From Moringa oleifera (Eukaryota; Streptophyta; Magnoliopsida; Brassicales; Moringaceae): a stretch of 64,000 nucleotides of DNA. The first letter of the stretch is position 1; each line of letters opens with the position of its first letter. Under the pieces are notes generated by a model. The model did not search any database. It had not been told where the DNA came from and worked only from the letters and a program-made list of their open reading frames with translations. Position numbers and translations under genes: made by a program. This document shows positions 22,860-34,309 of the stretch, piece after piece. The stretch spans positions 62,001-126,000 of the forward strand of contig JAJFZO010000272.1 of NCBI GenBank assembly GCA_021397835.1, given 5' to 3'.

Positions 22860-25195
22860 AAAAACATGTATGTTAGAAAACATGGGTGATGTTTTCTCCG
22901 ATCAAAAGTGATCTTTCATTTAAGACTCTTTAGGGGATGGTGTTCATCTACTTAGTGGGTGCCAACATTGTGTTACGCATGCTTGTCCTCCCACGCCTTA
23001 CTAATAAATGCTAGGCCTAGGCAATCTAGAGCGCACATGGCATGCGCTTAGTGGCTTCTCGCCTTGGCGACACGATCGATGGTATACGACCGATCAGTGG
23101 CACTACTAAGTAGCGACAATACTTGATGATATTGTGCATGTTCGATTAATAGCCCACAAAGTGGGTACTAATGTATGAAACAAAATATAGGCCCAAAAGC
23201 ACGCAACATAAGTGAGCCCAAGTTGCTGAGTCCCTTGAGTGTGTGCACAACAAGTGTTCCATGAGCATTGTGTTACCTCTTCCCTTGGTACATGAGGCTA
23301 GCCAAGGCTAGCTCGAGTATGCATGACATAGGCGTAAGGCTTAGTATTGTACTACATAGTGCACGTGAGCCAAGCCAAGAGTGCATAGCAAAATTAAGCC
23401 CCAAGTTGGTGTATCGCTTGAGCGTGCATCCAATGAGCATGCTAGGGCACCATGTGAACTCCTCCCATAGCATAAGAGTGTAGCCAATGCTGCCTCAAGT
23501 GGGTATGTCATGGGCATGCTGTCACGAGTTCTTCGCATAGTGTGTTTAATGACACGATACTTAACCATTAGCATTAAGTAAGCCACACACTTTTCCTGGT
23601 CACAGCGTGATGCCCTTATTGCCCATGCCACATTGATGTCCCTTACTATCAAAAACTCATCCCTCACTCTTAAACACTTTTACACTTAGTGATGTGGGTA
23701 TGGCAGCACTTAATGGCCTACATGATCAATAAGCTCTTTGCTCATTAGCTTGCAGCTTGTTTAGGGTTGTTATTGCCCATTTGTAAATATAATGTGTGAA
23801 TTGTGATCTAGTTGTGCATCTTAATAGGCATGGGTGATGTTTCCTCCTACAAAAAATGATTTTCTATTTAAGAATCTTTAGGTGGGAAGCACTCGCTTGC
23901 TTGATGGGTGCCTAACATTAGCCATGCGTGCTTATCCTTCCAACCTTATTGATAGGTATTGGGCCTGGGCAACCCAACGTGCACAGAGCAGGGGCTTGAT
24001 AGCTGGTTATCTCACTCACACAACTAGTGGTGTGTGACAAAAAGACAACCCCACAAGCCAAGGATGACGGTTTGAGATGGTGGGCATATCTGATTAGTAG
24101 CACATAAAGAGGCCAGTAATGTGGGAAACGAAACATGGGCCCAAAAGCATGTAGTGTAAGTGAGCTTTAAGTTGATAGTTCCTTATGTGTGTGCCCAATG
24201 AGTGTGTCATAAGCATCGTGTGAAAGACCCTTGGCATAAGAAGTTACCCATGGCTATAGCATAGTGTGTGCGAGTAGAGCCAAAAGCGCATTATGCAAGT
24301 GAGCTCCTAGTTAGTATGTCCCTTGGGCGTGTGCCCAATGAGCATGCTAAAACATCATGTGACCTCGTCCCTTGGCATAAAAGACTAACCATGATTGCCA
24401 TAAGCGAGCAAGGCATGGGTAAAAGGCCTATCATACTGCAGTATAATGCATGCGAACCAAGATAAGAAAGTACAGTATAAGTGAGCCCCTAATAGGTGTG
24501 TTTGCTGGGTGTATGCCCAACCAACGAGCCATAGGCACCATGTGATCTCACCCCTTAGCACGAAGGGCTAGCAAAGGCTGTCAAAAGCAAGCATGTTAAG
24601 AGCACAAGGATAACTCACTGTAACATAGTGCTCGAGACCCAAGCAAAGAGCACGTAAAAAAATAAAGCCCTAAATCGGTGTTTCCCTTTGTTATGTGCCT
24701 AACAAGCATGCCACAATCATCGCATGACCCAGTCCTATGGCATAGGAGGTGAGCCAAGGCTGCCATGAGTGAGCATGGCATGGGCATGTTGAGGTAGACT
24801 CTTTGCACAACGCGATCAATGATGGGATCGTTAGTTGTTACCATTGAGTGATCTACATGCTCTACCTATGCACGACATGATGCTGGTGCTACCAAGGCCA
24901 TGTTGGTGTCCCTTACTTTTAAAAACTCATCACACACTCTCGAAAAATTTCTTGCTTAGTGACATGGTTGCCATGGCACTTAACGGACAACATGATTGAT
25001 GAGTTATTCACTCATCATCTTGGAGCTTGTTTGGTGTTATTGCTAGCCTTTTATACATACATCGTGTGAATGGTGATGTGATCATGCATGAAAATAAGCA
25101 TAAGTGTTGTTTCCTCTTGTTAGAAGTGTTTTTTCATTAAAGACTCTTTAGTGGGGAAGTGCTTACCTACTTAATGGGCGCCCAACATGAGCGAT
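22860..25195 (+). repeat. rDNA spacer-like block 3, large tandem units with ~180-bp subrepeats
   Basis: The block 'gatgtttcctcc…catttaagactctttaggggg…gcttacttgatgggtgccaacat' occurs near 22,890, 23,832 and 25,097, so units are about 0.95 and 1.26 kb. It is the same sequence as upstream of the ETS at 13,150. Within units, 'gtgagcccc aagttggtgtgtccctt' type subrepeats recur near 23,212, 23,389, 24,160, 24,300, 24,480 and 24,662, mostly 140-180 bp apart. 'gcgatcaatgac…ttagccattagcattgagcgagccacac' matches the ETS copies. I read it as diverged IGS in plus orientation. No 18S or 25S follows. Confidence 0.6.
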
Positions 25196-25529
25196 GTGTT
25201 AATACCATTTTTTGAAGGAATGGTATTAGGAATGGAAATGATGCAACTTTGCTTGAAAATTTGTTTGGAGAGTAAAACACAAGGTTGAATAGATTTGAAT
25301 GACAATAAGGGATAATAGGCACGCCACTAAGTTTAATACCAAAGGGATATAGAAAATCACCACCCCCAAGGATAATAAATAAGGATATAGAAAATTTATA
25401 ACTCACGATTCAAAGGGATATAGATGAACACCACCCAAAGAGATATATTGATGTTTCTCATCACTCAGTGGCTGCCAATCAAAGAGATACAGAAATGGAA
25501 TAGAAAACTTAAAGTTCTACACATACAAC
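25196..25529. other. unrecognised segment with a short perfect hairpin
   Basis: AATACCATT (25,201-25,209) and AATGGTATT (25,219-25,227) form a perfect 9-bp hairpin at the point where spacer sequence ends. It may be the end of a small MITE, but no second terminus is found. The rest shows short 'caaagggatatagaaaa' repeats (for example near 25,345, 25,385, 25,410). Confidence 0.3.
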
Positions 25530-26213
25530 CACTATTACAAAAGATAAAAAAAATAACATGTTTTTAATAACAGTTCTTAACAGAACTATCATTGAAAACC
25601 TTATTAACATTTTTAATGTTAGCAATACAACTGACGTTGAACGTAAAGGTCCATGCCATTTAGTGATTAAATTTCATCCTCTAATATACAATCCCAGCAA
25701 CTGAGGGGACGAAAGTGTGTTGATGCCAATGGAATGCTTGCATATTTTCAAGGATTAAAATATCGCAATCAAATTCATTAATAACAAGGCATTATAGGCT
25801 GAAATTACAATCCAAGTGAGCCAACATTAATAAGTTAATTAAGTGGAGGTATTAATTACTTCTAGAGAAATATTAACAAATCAATTCATGAGAGGAATTA
25901 ATCTCTTCTTTAATTGCTTTTGAAGAAAAATTAATAAATCCATTCAGTAGAGCCAAGATTAATAAATCAATTCAGTGGGGGAATTTTTTTGAATGGAATT
26001 AACTTTGTTAAAGGATTACTAAAATCTGCCTGTAAAAGAAGAGGCAGCAGCAGCAGTCGCCGTCGTCGCAACAACAGCCGTCATTGCCGCAAGAGCAGCC
26101 TCCCCCTCTTTTTGCTCTCTTATTCTCTTATCCCTTCTCTTTAACTATTTCTATCAAAACCCAGTAACCAAGAGGCTCCACTAGTTCAAAATTATTCAAG
26201 ATACCTTTTTTTG
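25530..26213 (+). mobile_element. CACTA element left end, interrupted by a MULE
   Basis: CACTATTACAAAAGAT at 25,530 matches the first 13 bases of the element starting at 45,309. Palindromic subterminal repeats follow (for example 'aataacagttcttaacagaactatcatt' around 25,572). A GC-rich CAG/CCG patch lies at about 26,040-26,100, and a CT-rich leader starts at 26,100. This is the same order as in the 45.3-kb element. The leader then meets the MULE terminus near 26,214, and matching AT-rich intron resumes at 34,310, so the MULE is nested. Confidence 0.6.
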
Positions 26214-26261
26214 GCATCCCACCATCTTTTTTTTTTTTTGCAAAAAAAAACTTCTTTAACT

Positions 26262-26340
26262 AAGTTGGTTTTTTTTAACACTTGCATGTATCAAAAAGAT
26301 GAAAATACCTTTACAAAAGATAATGATACCCTCAAAATTA
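26262..26340 (+). repeat. MULE left terminal inverted repeat (part)
   Basis: TTTTTAACACTT…GATGAAAATACCTTT here aligns with the reverse complement of 34,190-34,256 (GTTTTTAACACTTTT…GATAAAATTACCCTTT). Similarity may extend outward to 26,214. The pair is about 80% similar by eye over ~50 bp. Confidence 0.5.
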
Positions 26341-26848
26341 AAATAACTCAAAATTTGAGGAGATTTGTTTAAATACTCTCCTTTTGAGGTCTCTCTCTTC
26401 TCGAGCTCTATCTTTCTTTGCTCTTTATTTTAGTTTTATTTTCCACTTTTGTGTTCAAGATCCAAAGAAGGAATCGAAGGTAGTCATTGATATTTTTGCC
26501 TAGTTATTCCGAATAGAGAAGGAAGCTCGTGTTTTTCATAGCATATTTCTCAAGTTCGTGTTTTCCATAACATATTTGTCTTTAAAATCAGAACGTGCTC
26601 GAATGGGTGAAAAGGGTGATAGGTATATCTTTGAATTATAATGTAGCTTAAATATAATTTGTGTCCGTCATTACAGATGTGAATATATATGTTTGAAAAT
26701 CGTGCCTTACTTGGTTTATCGTAACATCATTATGCAATTCGCACTTTATCTAATAAAATCGTGACAAGTTCATTCAATCGTGCCATATTCTATATTATAA
26801 CTAATTCTTTTCAGTTGTAATTTGAAATGTTTTCTTTGGCATTGTAGA

Positions 26849-29400
26849 ATGCGGATAATTGTAACTTTCAATGGTGAGTGGTCTGAGTCTAGTGGTAGTT
26901 TTACGTGTATTGGCAGAGCTATCAAAACTAAGGGGTATGTTGCTCGAAAAGATTTAGCATATGTGCAGTTGTTGGATTTGGTTAAATCTTGTGTAGAGGC
27001 TGATTTCTCTAATACTTATGTTGTACTGCATACCATAGTAATTTTTAAAAACTGCTGTCAAAATTAAGTTACTGAATGATGATGATGTTGAATTTATGTT
27101 ATACTATAACAACATAGTTATCAGTATGATTGTTGATTTAGTGGAGAGAATTTTTGTTGAGAATAGACAAAGTTTATGTGAAGGTGGAATTTCAGGATGA
27201 ATCAATCCTTTTAATTCTTGTTCTAGGAGTAATCCAACTATTGAATTAGATGTTCATGGCATCAAACCATTCTTCCATAGTGAGACTCCCCTTGACACTC
27301 TGTATACCGATGAGATCAACTTGAATGAGTGGATGGACTATCATATTGGGTGTAAAGACCCAATCATGAAAACTTAACCTACTCAATCTACCAATTAAGA
27401 TCATTGTGAACCTATTCCAAAAGTAGAACTCAACAATGAAGAATTGAATGAGAACTTACGTCCTGTCCCACTTTATGTCCCAGTTACATACCTGAAAGTA
27501 CATAATAATTCAACTGATGGTGTTGTAAGACAGTACAGTGTGTTGAGTGCTAAATTATACAGTCTTGCGTCAACATCTACTATGGAATCGGTGACTCTAA
27601 TTGACACCCTTGCTAGAGGTCAGTTTTTCCTAAATAAAAAAGAGTTGAAGTGATTTTTGGGTGTACATGATTTAATTGAGAACTTTAAATTTAGAGTCCC
27701 TAGGCCTAACAAATCATTATTTGAGATTGCTTGTAGGGAAAGAAATTGTGCATGGAAGATTCGTGCTGTGAGAGTTGCACAAGGGCAATTCTTCCAAATT
27801 AGAAGTTATGATTTGACACACACTTGCATAGTTGAAGAGTTACATTGACGGCATCGACAAGCAAGTTCTACCGTTATTAGAGAAATTGTGGATCAAATTT
27901 ATCTACTAATGCTAGAATCATTAAGCCAAATGACATCATGGGTGATATGAAAGAACTCTATGGCATACAAATTTCATATAGTAAAGCTTGAAAGCTAAAG
28001 AATATGCATTGTCTCTTATATATGGTGACCCAATTAAGTCATATCAGCAATTGTCGTCATACTGCCACATGTTGTAAACAATTAATCCGAGAACTAGGGC
28101 TCACATATGCATTAAAGATGGAATTAATCAATTTAAGTATTTCTTTGTGGCTTTTAGACAATCGTTAAGGGAGTTTCATTTAGTAATCAGACTGTCCTTG
28201 CTATCGATGCTACTCACCTAAAAGGAAGGTTCCATGGTGTAATGTTTGTAGCGGTGTGCAAAGATGAGAATGAACAGATATATCCACTAGCATTCGATTA
28301 TGGTGACTCTAAGAACTATGAAGCATGGGAGTGGTTCTTACAACAGCTGAAAGAAGCTATAAGTTTAGTTGAGGACTTGGTTATTATATCAAATCATCAT
28401 GCCAGTATTATAAGTGGTATCGCAAAGGTCTTTCTTAATTCTTGTCATGATTTATAGTGCAGCTAAGGCATATCAAGAATCTAAATTTAATAAATTGATG
28501 TCTAAGTTATAGGCTAATCACCCTAAATCCTTTGAATATATCATGAAAGAAGATCCGAGAAAATTGTCACATGTGTATTATCCCCGAAGATGATATCAAC
28601 TCATGACCACTAATATAGCCAAAAGCTTGAATTCGTGTCTTTGATTTACTTAAGAGTTGCTTGTGATGGCTCTATTGGAATTCATTCGAGACATAATGCA
28701 ATATTGGTTTTTTGATCGACTAGAGAAAGCTAAGGTTTAGAGGTCACAACTAACAGAATGGGTTCACTTATTGATGATTGAGAAATAAAAAGTTTCGTTA
28801 CAAACGACAGCTTCTAATGTTGATTGGAATGTAATTTTAGTTAGGGACAAGGGTAAAGAGGGAATTGTGAATCTTATTGAACGTACTTGCACTTGTAGGG
28901 AGTTTCAAGTTGTTCTTTTACCATATGCACATGCACTAGCAGCTTCCAGGTGACATCGATTGTTTTGTTGGCAGTATTCTTATTATTCATTATGACTTCT
29001 TGCATTAACTTCACAAATTATGTATTTTTTTTTACAGGGAACATAATATTGACTTCATAACTATTTGCTCTAACTACTACAAACAAGATTAACTAATAGC
29101 AATATACGTTGAGCCAATATATCTAGTTGGTGATAAGTCTAATTGGAATGTACTTGAAGAAGTTAGAAGAGTTGTGGTATTACCACCAAATAATGGTAAG
29201 TCAGTAGAGCGTACGAAAAAACGGAGAATACCCTGTGGTAAGGAGAGGAGGTGCTAAAAGAAGTGCTCTAGATGTGTGTAATATGGACACAATCGATTGA
29301 CGTGCTCTAATCCACAGTATTATGATGGAGTTAGCCATTCTCGATCATCTAAGTGCCTGATCAGTTGCATCGTAAATGTCATAATTCAAAAACTTGTCCA
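26849..29400 (+). pseudogene. MuDR-family MULE transposase, decayed
   Basis: The N-terminus (MRIIVTFNGEW at 26,849) is of the PB1-like type seen in plant MURA proteins. A MuDR-type DNA-binding/zinc region follows at 27,620-27,850 (FLNKKELK…SLFEIACRERNCAWKIRAV). The MULE catalytic domain lies at 28,180-28,460 with LAIDATHLKGRFHGVMFVAV (first catalytic Asp) and PLAFDYGDSKNYEAWEWF. The second catalytic Asp block reads VIISNHHASI where the family has SDRH.SI, so that Asp is Asn. A SWIM finger near 28,890 reads CTCREFQVVLLPYAHALAA, with the third Cys replaced by Tyr. A CCHC knuckle near 29,258 (CSRCV*YGHNRLTC) contains a stop. There are many other stops and frameshifts. All these changes fit G-to-A or C-to-T decay. 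Not functional. Confidence 0.85.
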
Positions 29401-29574
29401 ATGCCTCCCAATTCAAATTTACTAAATGATGAAACAATTGACTTATGATAATCATAATAATTTGATTATGTTGTTTATTTTAAACTTATTTTTTTATTAT
29501 TGATTGGTATACAATTTGAGACTTTTAAGTTTATATATGGTCTTAATTATCATGTGATGTTGTTAATGTTGGCA

Positions 29575-30100
29575 ATGCATTTTGCACTCTAAATAGTAAA
29601 TCGTGCATTTAATTTACGCCTTTAATAGTAAATCATAGTATTAGTTTATGCCTTCAATTCGCACCTTTAATAGTGAATCGTGTATTAAAGTCGCACCTTT
29701 AACAATAAATCATACCCTTAATTTGTTCCTTCATTTCGTACCTTCAATAATGAATCATGCATTCAATTCGTGCCTTTAATAGAAAATCATACCATTAATT
29801 CATGCTTTCAATTCGAACTTGTAATAATGAATCATGCAGTCAATTCACGCCTTTAATAGTAATTCATACACTTAATTCGTGCCTTTATTCGTACCTTCAA
29901 TAGTGAATCGTGCAGTCAATTCGTGCCTTTAATAGTAAATACACTAAATAGTAAATCGATTCTTCAATTTACATATTTAATAGTAAATTGTATCTTCATT
30001 CACACATTTAATAGAAATCATATCTTTAATTAGTAACTTTAGTAGTAAATCGTACATTGATTTCGTGCTTTTAATTCACAACAGTAAATTTTAAGCACTT
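29575..30100 (+). repeat. ~33-bp minisatellite between the two MULE genes
   Basis: A degenerate unit of the form TTCAATTCGTGCCTTTAATAG + TAAATCATGCA repeats about 15 times. The words 'cctttaatagtaaatc', 'ttcgtgcc' and 'gaatcatgca' recur throughout. It lies between the 3' ends of the transposase and the protease gene. The second array at 32,200-32,660, read on the minus strand, shares the core TTCATTTCGTACCT. Confidence 0.7.
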
Positions 30101-30239
30101 TTATGAGTTAGATGGTTAGATAGAAAATATAACAAATTTTCTTTTTATTAACAAAAAGAATATTATATACAATTTTCAAATGTATATACAAAAATAATAC
30201 GTTGTATAAAAAGAATAAAACAATAACAAATTATCAGTT

Positions 30240-33200
30240 ATCATCTATAAATTATCAATTATCATCTACAATTGAATTGGCAAATATATATATTGCCATG
30301 TGGTTTCATATCTTTGGCATATCTTTATCTCTGTACTTTAATCGCCTGTTGAGGAGTAAGTGCTCCATTATGTACAGCATGTGAGGTTCGCAATTGCCAC
30401 TGAAAAAAAGAGAAACATAATTTAAAAAATAAACATTAAACAGAAACTTTTAGATAATGACAATAACAATAACTTGTTAAAAAAAAGACTTACCTGTTTC
30501 TCTGCTGGGGGACCTTGGTCTTTGGCTTTAGTGTGCATGAGAGTGAAAATATTTAGTTTTTTGAATCTGGTTTTTGTTTGAAATATTCCCCGCTAGCCAT
30601 ATAACTGGGTAGCATAAATCTCAGTGGTTTTTGTTGCCGAATACGCACCTCAGTTGGTATCTCTTGCCGGGAAGAGTCAAAAATTTTTAATGAAAATTTC
30701 TGCATATCTACCACAACTAGTAGCCAGTGAGATCCCCCAACATGGCATGGAACCATTAGCTGCATTGAAAATATTGTTTACATGTCAATAATGAGTTCAC
30801 GTAATATTGCTAGAATATAGTTAAAGGAAATGAAAAGATAAATCACCTTATTCACAGTGTGCCAAGCTGGACACTAGGGACAAAATTTGCCTCTCACATG
30901 ATCCAAGAAGTCTAGTTCCCATTTATGTGTTTCAAAATTGGCATGTGGAGGAGGACAATCAGCATCTGGATCCCTTTGATATTCACTGTAAATGTAAGAA
31001 AATATTGTTTAAAAATTTGAACTAAACAAAGTCAATAAAAAAAATATAATAGAAAATCATCTAAACACTTAATGACTAATAAACTTATATAGAGCCATGG
31101 ATCATAGATGCAAACATCTTATATATATTGTCCAGGAAGCTCCCTTAACCTTCTTCGAAGGAGATTCAGATATGCCTGAATATGTTGGTTGAGACACAAG
31201 AAAAACAATAATATAATATTAAATAACCAAGTCCCCCAGTTCCTCATTGCATGGACCTGCTGCAGTGGCCATTTCCTCATCTATTGGCCCTGCAGCAGCC
31301 ACTTCCTCGGCTATTGGCCCTACAGTGGCTTCTTGTTCATTCAATTGCCCTACAGGAGCCAACACCTCCGTGGTGAAGTCTTCAGACTTCCCAGTTTCCT
31401 CAATGATGGGATTATGTGATGTGGAGCTGCATTAACACCCTAGGGAAAGGAAAAGAATTATAGACGTCATCTTCATGTCACAAGTTGCATAAAATCTAAA
31501 ATTATGATACGATATAGATATAGATTACTTATATCATTAGGAACTGAATTTGACATTGTGCAAGGAAGGATCTCAACCACCACATCCAAATCCTTGTAGA
31601 AAGAGCTGGATGGATTTCAAGAGAGCCATTTGCTCCTGATGGCATCTTTCATTTTGAGAATCCATTTGGTTTACCTTTACCTCGAGGAGATCTAATTTTG
31701 CCTCCATAGCAGTGAGGCAACGGTAAACATCTGGATCCTTTATAGTCCTTTCAGTGCCAAGTGCCTCCCTTTCAATGTCATCCTCCCGCACCTCCGATTC
31801 CATCCTCCTCTACCCAGCCAACTCTCGTCTATCACTAGTGACTTCATCATATTCATCATCCCTCTATCGCTCGACAAGAAGAAAGCTAACTCGTCGCTGC
31901 AAGTAACAGAAGTTGTTAAATACAAGATCAAAACTCATATAATATATGAAGAGTACATACGTTGTATTGCTTTGGCAAAAAAGATGGCAAATTTGTGGAA
32001 TTCTTCTAGATGAGACCTTCGACTGTGTTGTCCCCACTCGATTGTGTAGCAGGCACATTGGCCTGAGTAAGTGGTTGCAATGGGACGACGATGTCTTCAA
32101 CTCCAACGTAGTAAAGGGCTTGGCGCTCAGCAGTTATTGGATCCAATTTTAGCTTAGCCCCCAGTTAAAATTACGAAATGATGGTAAAGATACTCCTTTG
32201 AGAAAGAAGATGCAAAATGAAAACTGTATATGTGAAATTTTGAATATAGGTACAAAGTGAAAAATGTAGATGCGAAATTTAGAATATAGGTGCAAAGTAA
32301 AAAATGTAAATGCGAAATTTAGAATATAAGTACTAAATCAAAGTACGAAATGAAGAATGTAAGTACGAAATGAAAATAAAGACACAAAATTGAGAATGTT
32401 GGTATGAAATAAAGATACAAAATTGAGAATTTAGGTACAAAATGAAAATGAAGAAATGAAATGAAAAATATTGGTCCAAAATAAAGACACAAAATTGAAA
32501 ATAGAGGTAAGAAATGAAAGTGAAGATACGAAATTGATAATGTTGATACGAAATGAAAGTGTTGACACGAAATTGACAATCGAGGTATAAATTTAAGAAT
32601 GGAGGTACGAAACGAAAATGTAGATGCAAAATATAATATACATACAAAATGAAGATACAACATTGCTTACAGTGTTTGTGAAGATCTTCTTACAATTTGC
32701 GTTATATGGCTTTTGATGGAACCTCCATCGGTAAATTCGCGGCAATGGCAGGTTAGAGCTTGACAACCTACTACTGTGCATATTGGTCGTAGGAATCACT
32801 TCGAAGGAAAAAATCTATGAAAAAAGGAAATCAAGTTATGCTTCATGAAGATAAAATTGAATCCATTGAAATTAAAAAAACTAAAAATTAATAAAAAGGT
32901 TTGATCCTTACTTGCAGTGCCTATACGAAGCCATAGGCATTAAAGTTCACTCTACCGGCATCTATTGCTCAATTAACAACTGACTTCTTGAAATCCAACA
33001 ATGAGTTACAGTAGACCCATGTGCCCCATCAAAAGCTGTTAAAGGCTTCAACATTGTCTACCAGATGAAATTGCCACTTGCAGACATGCTGGCGCTCGTC
33101 ATGGCCTTTGATGAAGCCATTTAACAGATACAATACCTCAACTTCACCTTGTCATCTTCCTCCTCGAACTCCCCTTCGAGCAACCTGGTCTTGATACAAC

Positions 33201-33616
33201 TACCACTAACCTTATCCCTCCTGCCAAAAGTATGTAGTGAGGATACCAGATGGATTAGTTGCAATGTTGTTTGTGTTTGATTGCTCACCAAACTTTAAGC
33301 TAGTGATTAGACGTAATTCCACTTTGCTGAAACGAACCTTATTTTTCCCAAATCTGAACCATAATTCGTTTTCGTGATTCTGTTAAATCTCTTAAAGCAA
33401 AAGGTTATGGATAATAATCTCAGAGAAGTTAAAATCTGTGTGCACATGTAGGAAATGCCCCAGACAGGTCCCTTCAAACTTCTCCTTCTGAGAGTCATCT
33501 AAAATTTCCTTCAAAGTGGGGATGACTTCATTGTCGTAGTGTTTCAGTATCTTCCTAGTCTTCCAGGACTTCCTAGGGATCACATAAGGCTTATGAGAAG
33601 TAGAGCTGGTTGCCAT
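30240..33616 (-). pseudogene. DUF1985 + Ulp1-like cysteine protease (C48) gene of the MULE, decayed
   Basis: On the minus strand, ATG at 33,616 opens a DUF1985-type domain: KILKHYDNEVIPTLKEIL, then GHFLHVHTDFNFSEIIIHNLL, then, after a frame change, YLLNGFIKGHDERQHVCKW near 33,100 and DNVEAFNSF. A coiled-coil segment follows (ME…DVYRCLTAMEAKLDLLEVKV at 31,803-31,573). Exons at 30,990-30,845 and 30,765-30,553 give PAWHTVNKV and VPCHVGGSHWLLVVVDMQKF with the C48 His, then KIFDSSRQE with the likely Asp. The exon at 30,399-30,240 begins GNCEPHMLYIMEHLL and keeps the catalytic Cys, though the following Gly is Glu. Ulp1-like proteases cleave SUMO-type modifiers; the role in MULEs is unknown. Stops (for example in DMPKI*NHMAIYIF) and the minisatellite at 32,200-32,660 disrupt it. 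Confidence 0.75.
32200..32665 (-). repeat. ~35-bp minisatellite inside the Ulp1-like gene
   Basis: A repeat of the form GTACGAAATGAAAATGAAGA + TACAAAATTGAGAATGT occurs about 12 times, degenerate, in what would be an intron of the minus-strand protease gene. It gives the chance frames at 32,319-32,663. On the minus strand its core TTCATTTCGTACCT resembles that of the array at 29,575-30,100. Confidence 0.65.
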
Positions 33617-33639
33617 CTACAATTGACCAAAAAAACATG

Positions 33640-33785
33640 TCAAAATTCGAGCAAAAAGTATACGATTTCAAAAACTAGGTACGATTAATTGGTAAGATTT
33701 CTAAAACTTGGTACGATTTATCAAACTAGGTACAATTTCCAAAATTAGGTATGTTTTGACCTAACATGGTATGAATCTAGCGAAT
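33640..33785. repeat. short tandem repeat, AAACTAGGTACGATTT type
   Basis: Five to six diverged ~20-30-bp copies of 'aaactaggtacgattt' lie just upstream of the protease gene start, within the MULE. Confidence 0.5.
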
Positions 33786-34185
33786 CGATGCACATAGATG
33801 CACCCAAAGCATGAAACTAGTGCACCACAGACACCAAAGAATGAGTAAGTAATATGCCTAAACTAATTTTTTGATTTCAATGTATCAAAAGAAAAATGAA
33901 AAAATACACAGTGACATGAGGGGAGGATTTCATTCGTGGGTATTCAATAGGAAGGAATGAAGAATTTAAGTTGAAAATATTGTTTAAAACCATACTGCTA
34001 TTGATTTCTTAGTGACTCAATAATTTACGGATAATCTTCAAAGGTCGGTTTACAATGAAAGCGAAGAAATGAACAAACACCGAATGCAGAGGGATGAAGC
34101 TAAGTGATGAAGTTTAGTGCTAGAGTTAGAAGAGAGGGAAAGAGAGACGTTTAAGATATTTAACTTTTGGGATTCTATATTTGGA

Positions 34186-34305
34186 CAAGTTAGTAATTGC
34201 ACATGTTGCACAAAGGGTAATTTTATCTTAAAGTATCTAAAAAGTGTTAAAAACATATACATTACTGATGTTAGTTATTTACACAAATACCCTTAAATGG
34301 ATGAC
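34186..34305 (-). repeat. MULE right terminal inverted repeat (part)
   Basis: The reverse complement of 34,190-34,256 matches 26,267-26,330. Further out, the reverse of 34,257-34,305 (GTCATCCATTTAAGGG…) is loosely similar to 26,214 onward. The outer limit is uncertain. Confidence 0.45.
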
Positions 34306-34309
34306 TACA

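Larger units (their letters stand above)
26214..34305. mobile_element. Mutator-like element with MuDR transposase and Ulp1-type protease gene
   Basis: An ~8.1-kb element holds a MuDR-type transposase relic on the plus strand (26,849-29,400) and a DUF1985 + C48 (Ulp1-like) protease gene on the minus strand (33,616-30,240), tail to tail. This gene pair is characteristic of the plant MULE group that carries Ulp1-like genes (KAONASHI-type). Imperfect terminal inverted repeats are visible: the left 'gttttttttaacacttgcatg' block at 26,267 corresponds to the reverse of 34,190-34,256. Exact ends and a 9-bp target duplication could not be fixed by eye. The element lies inside a CACTA element. Confidence 0.75.
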
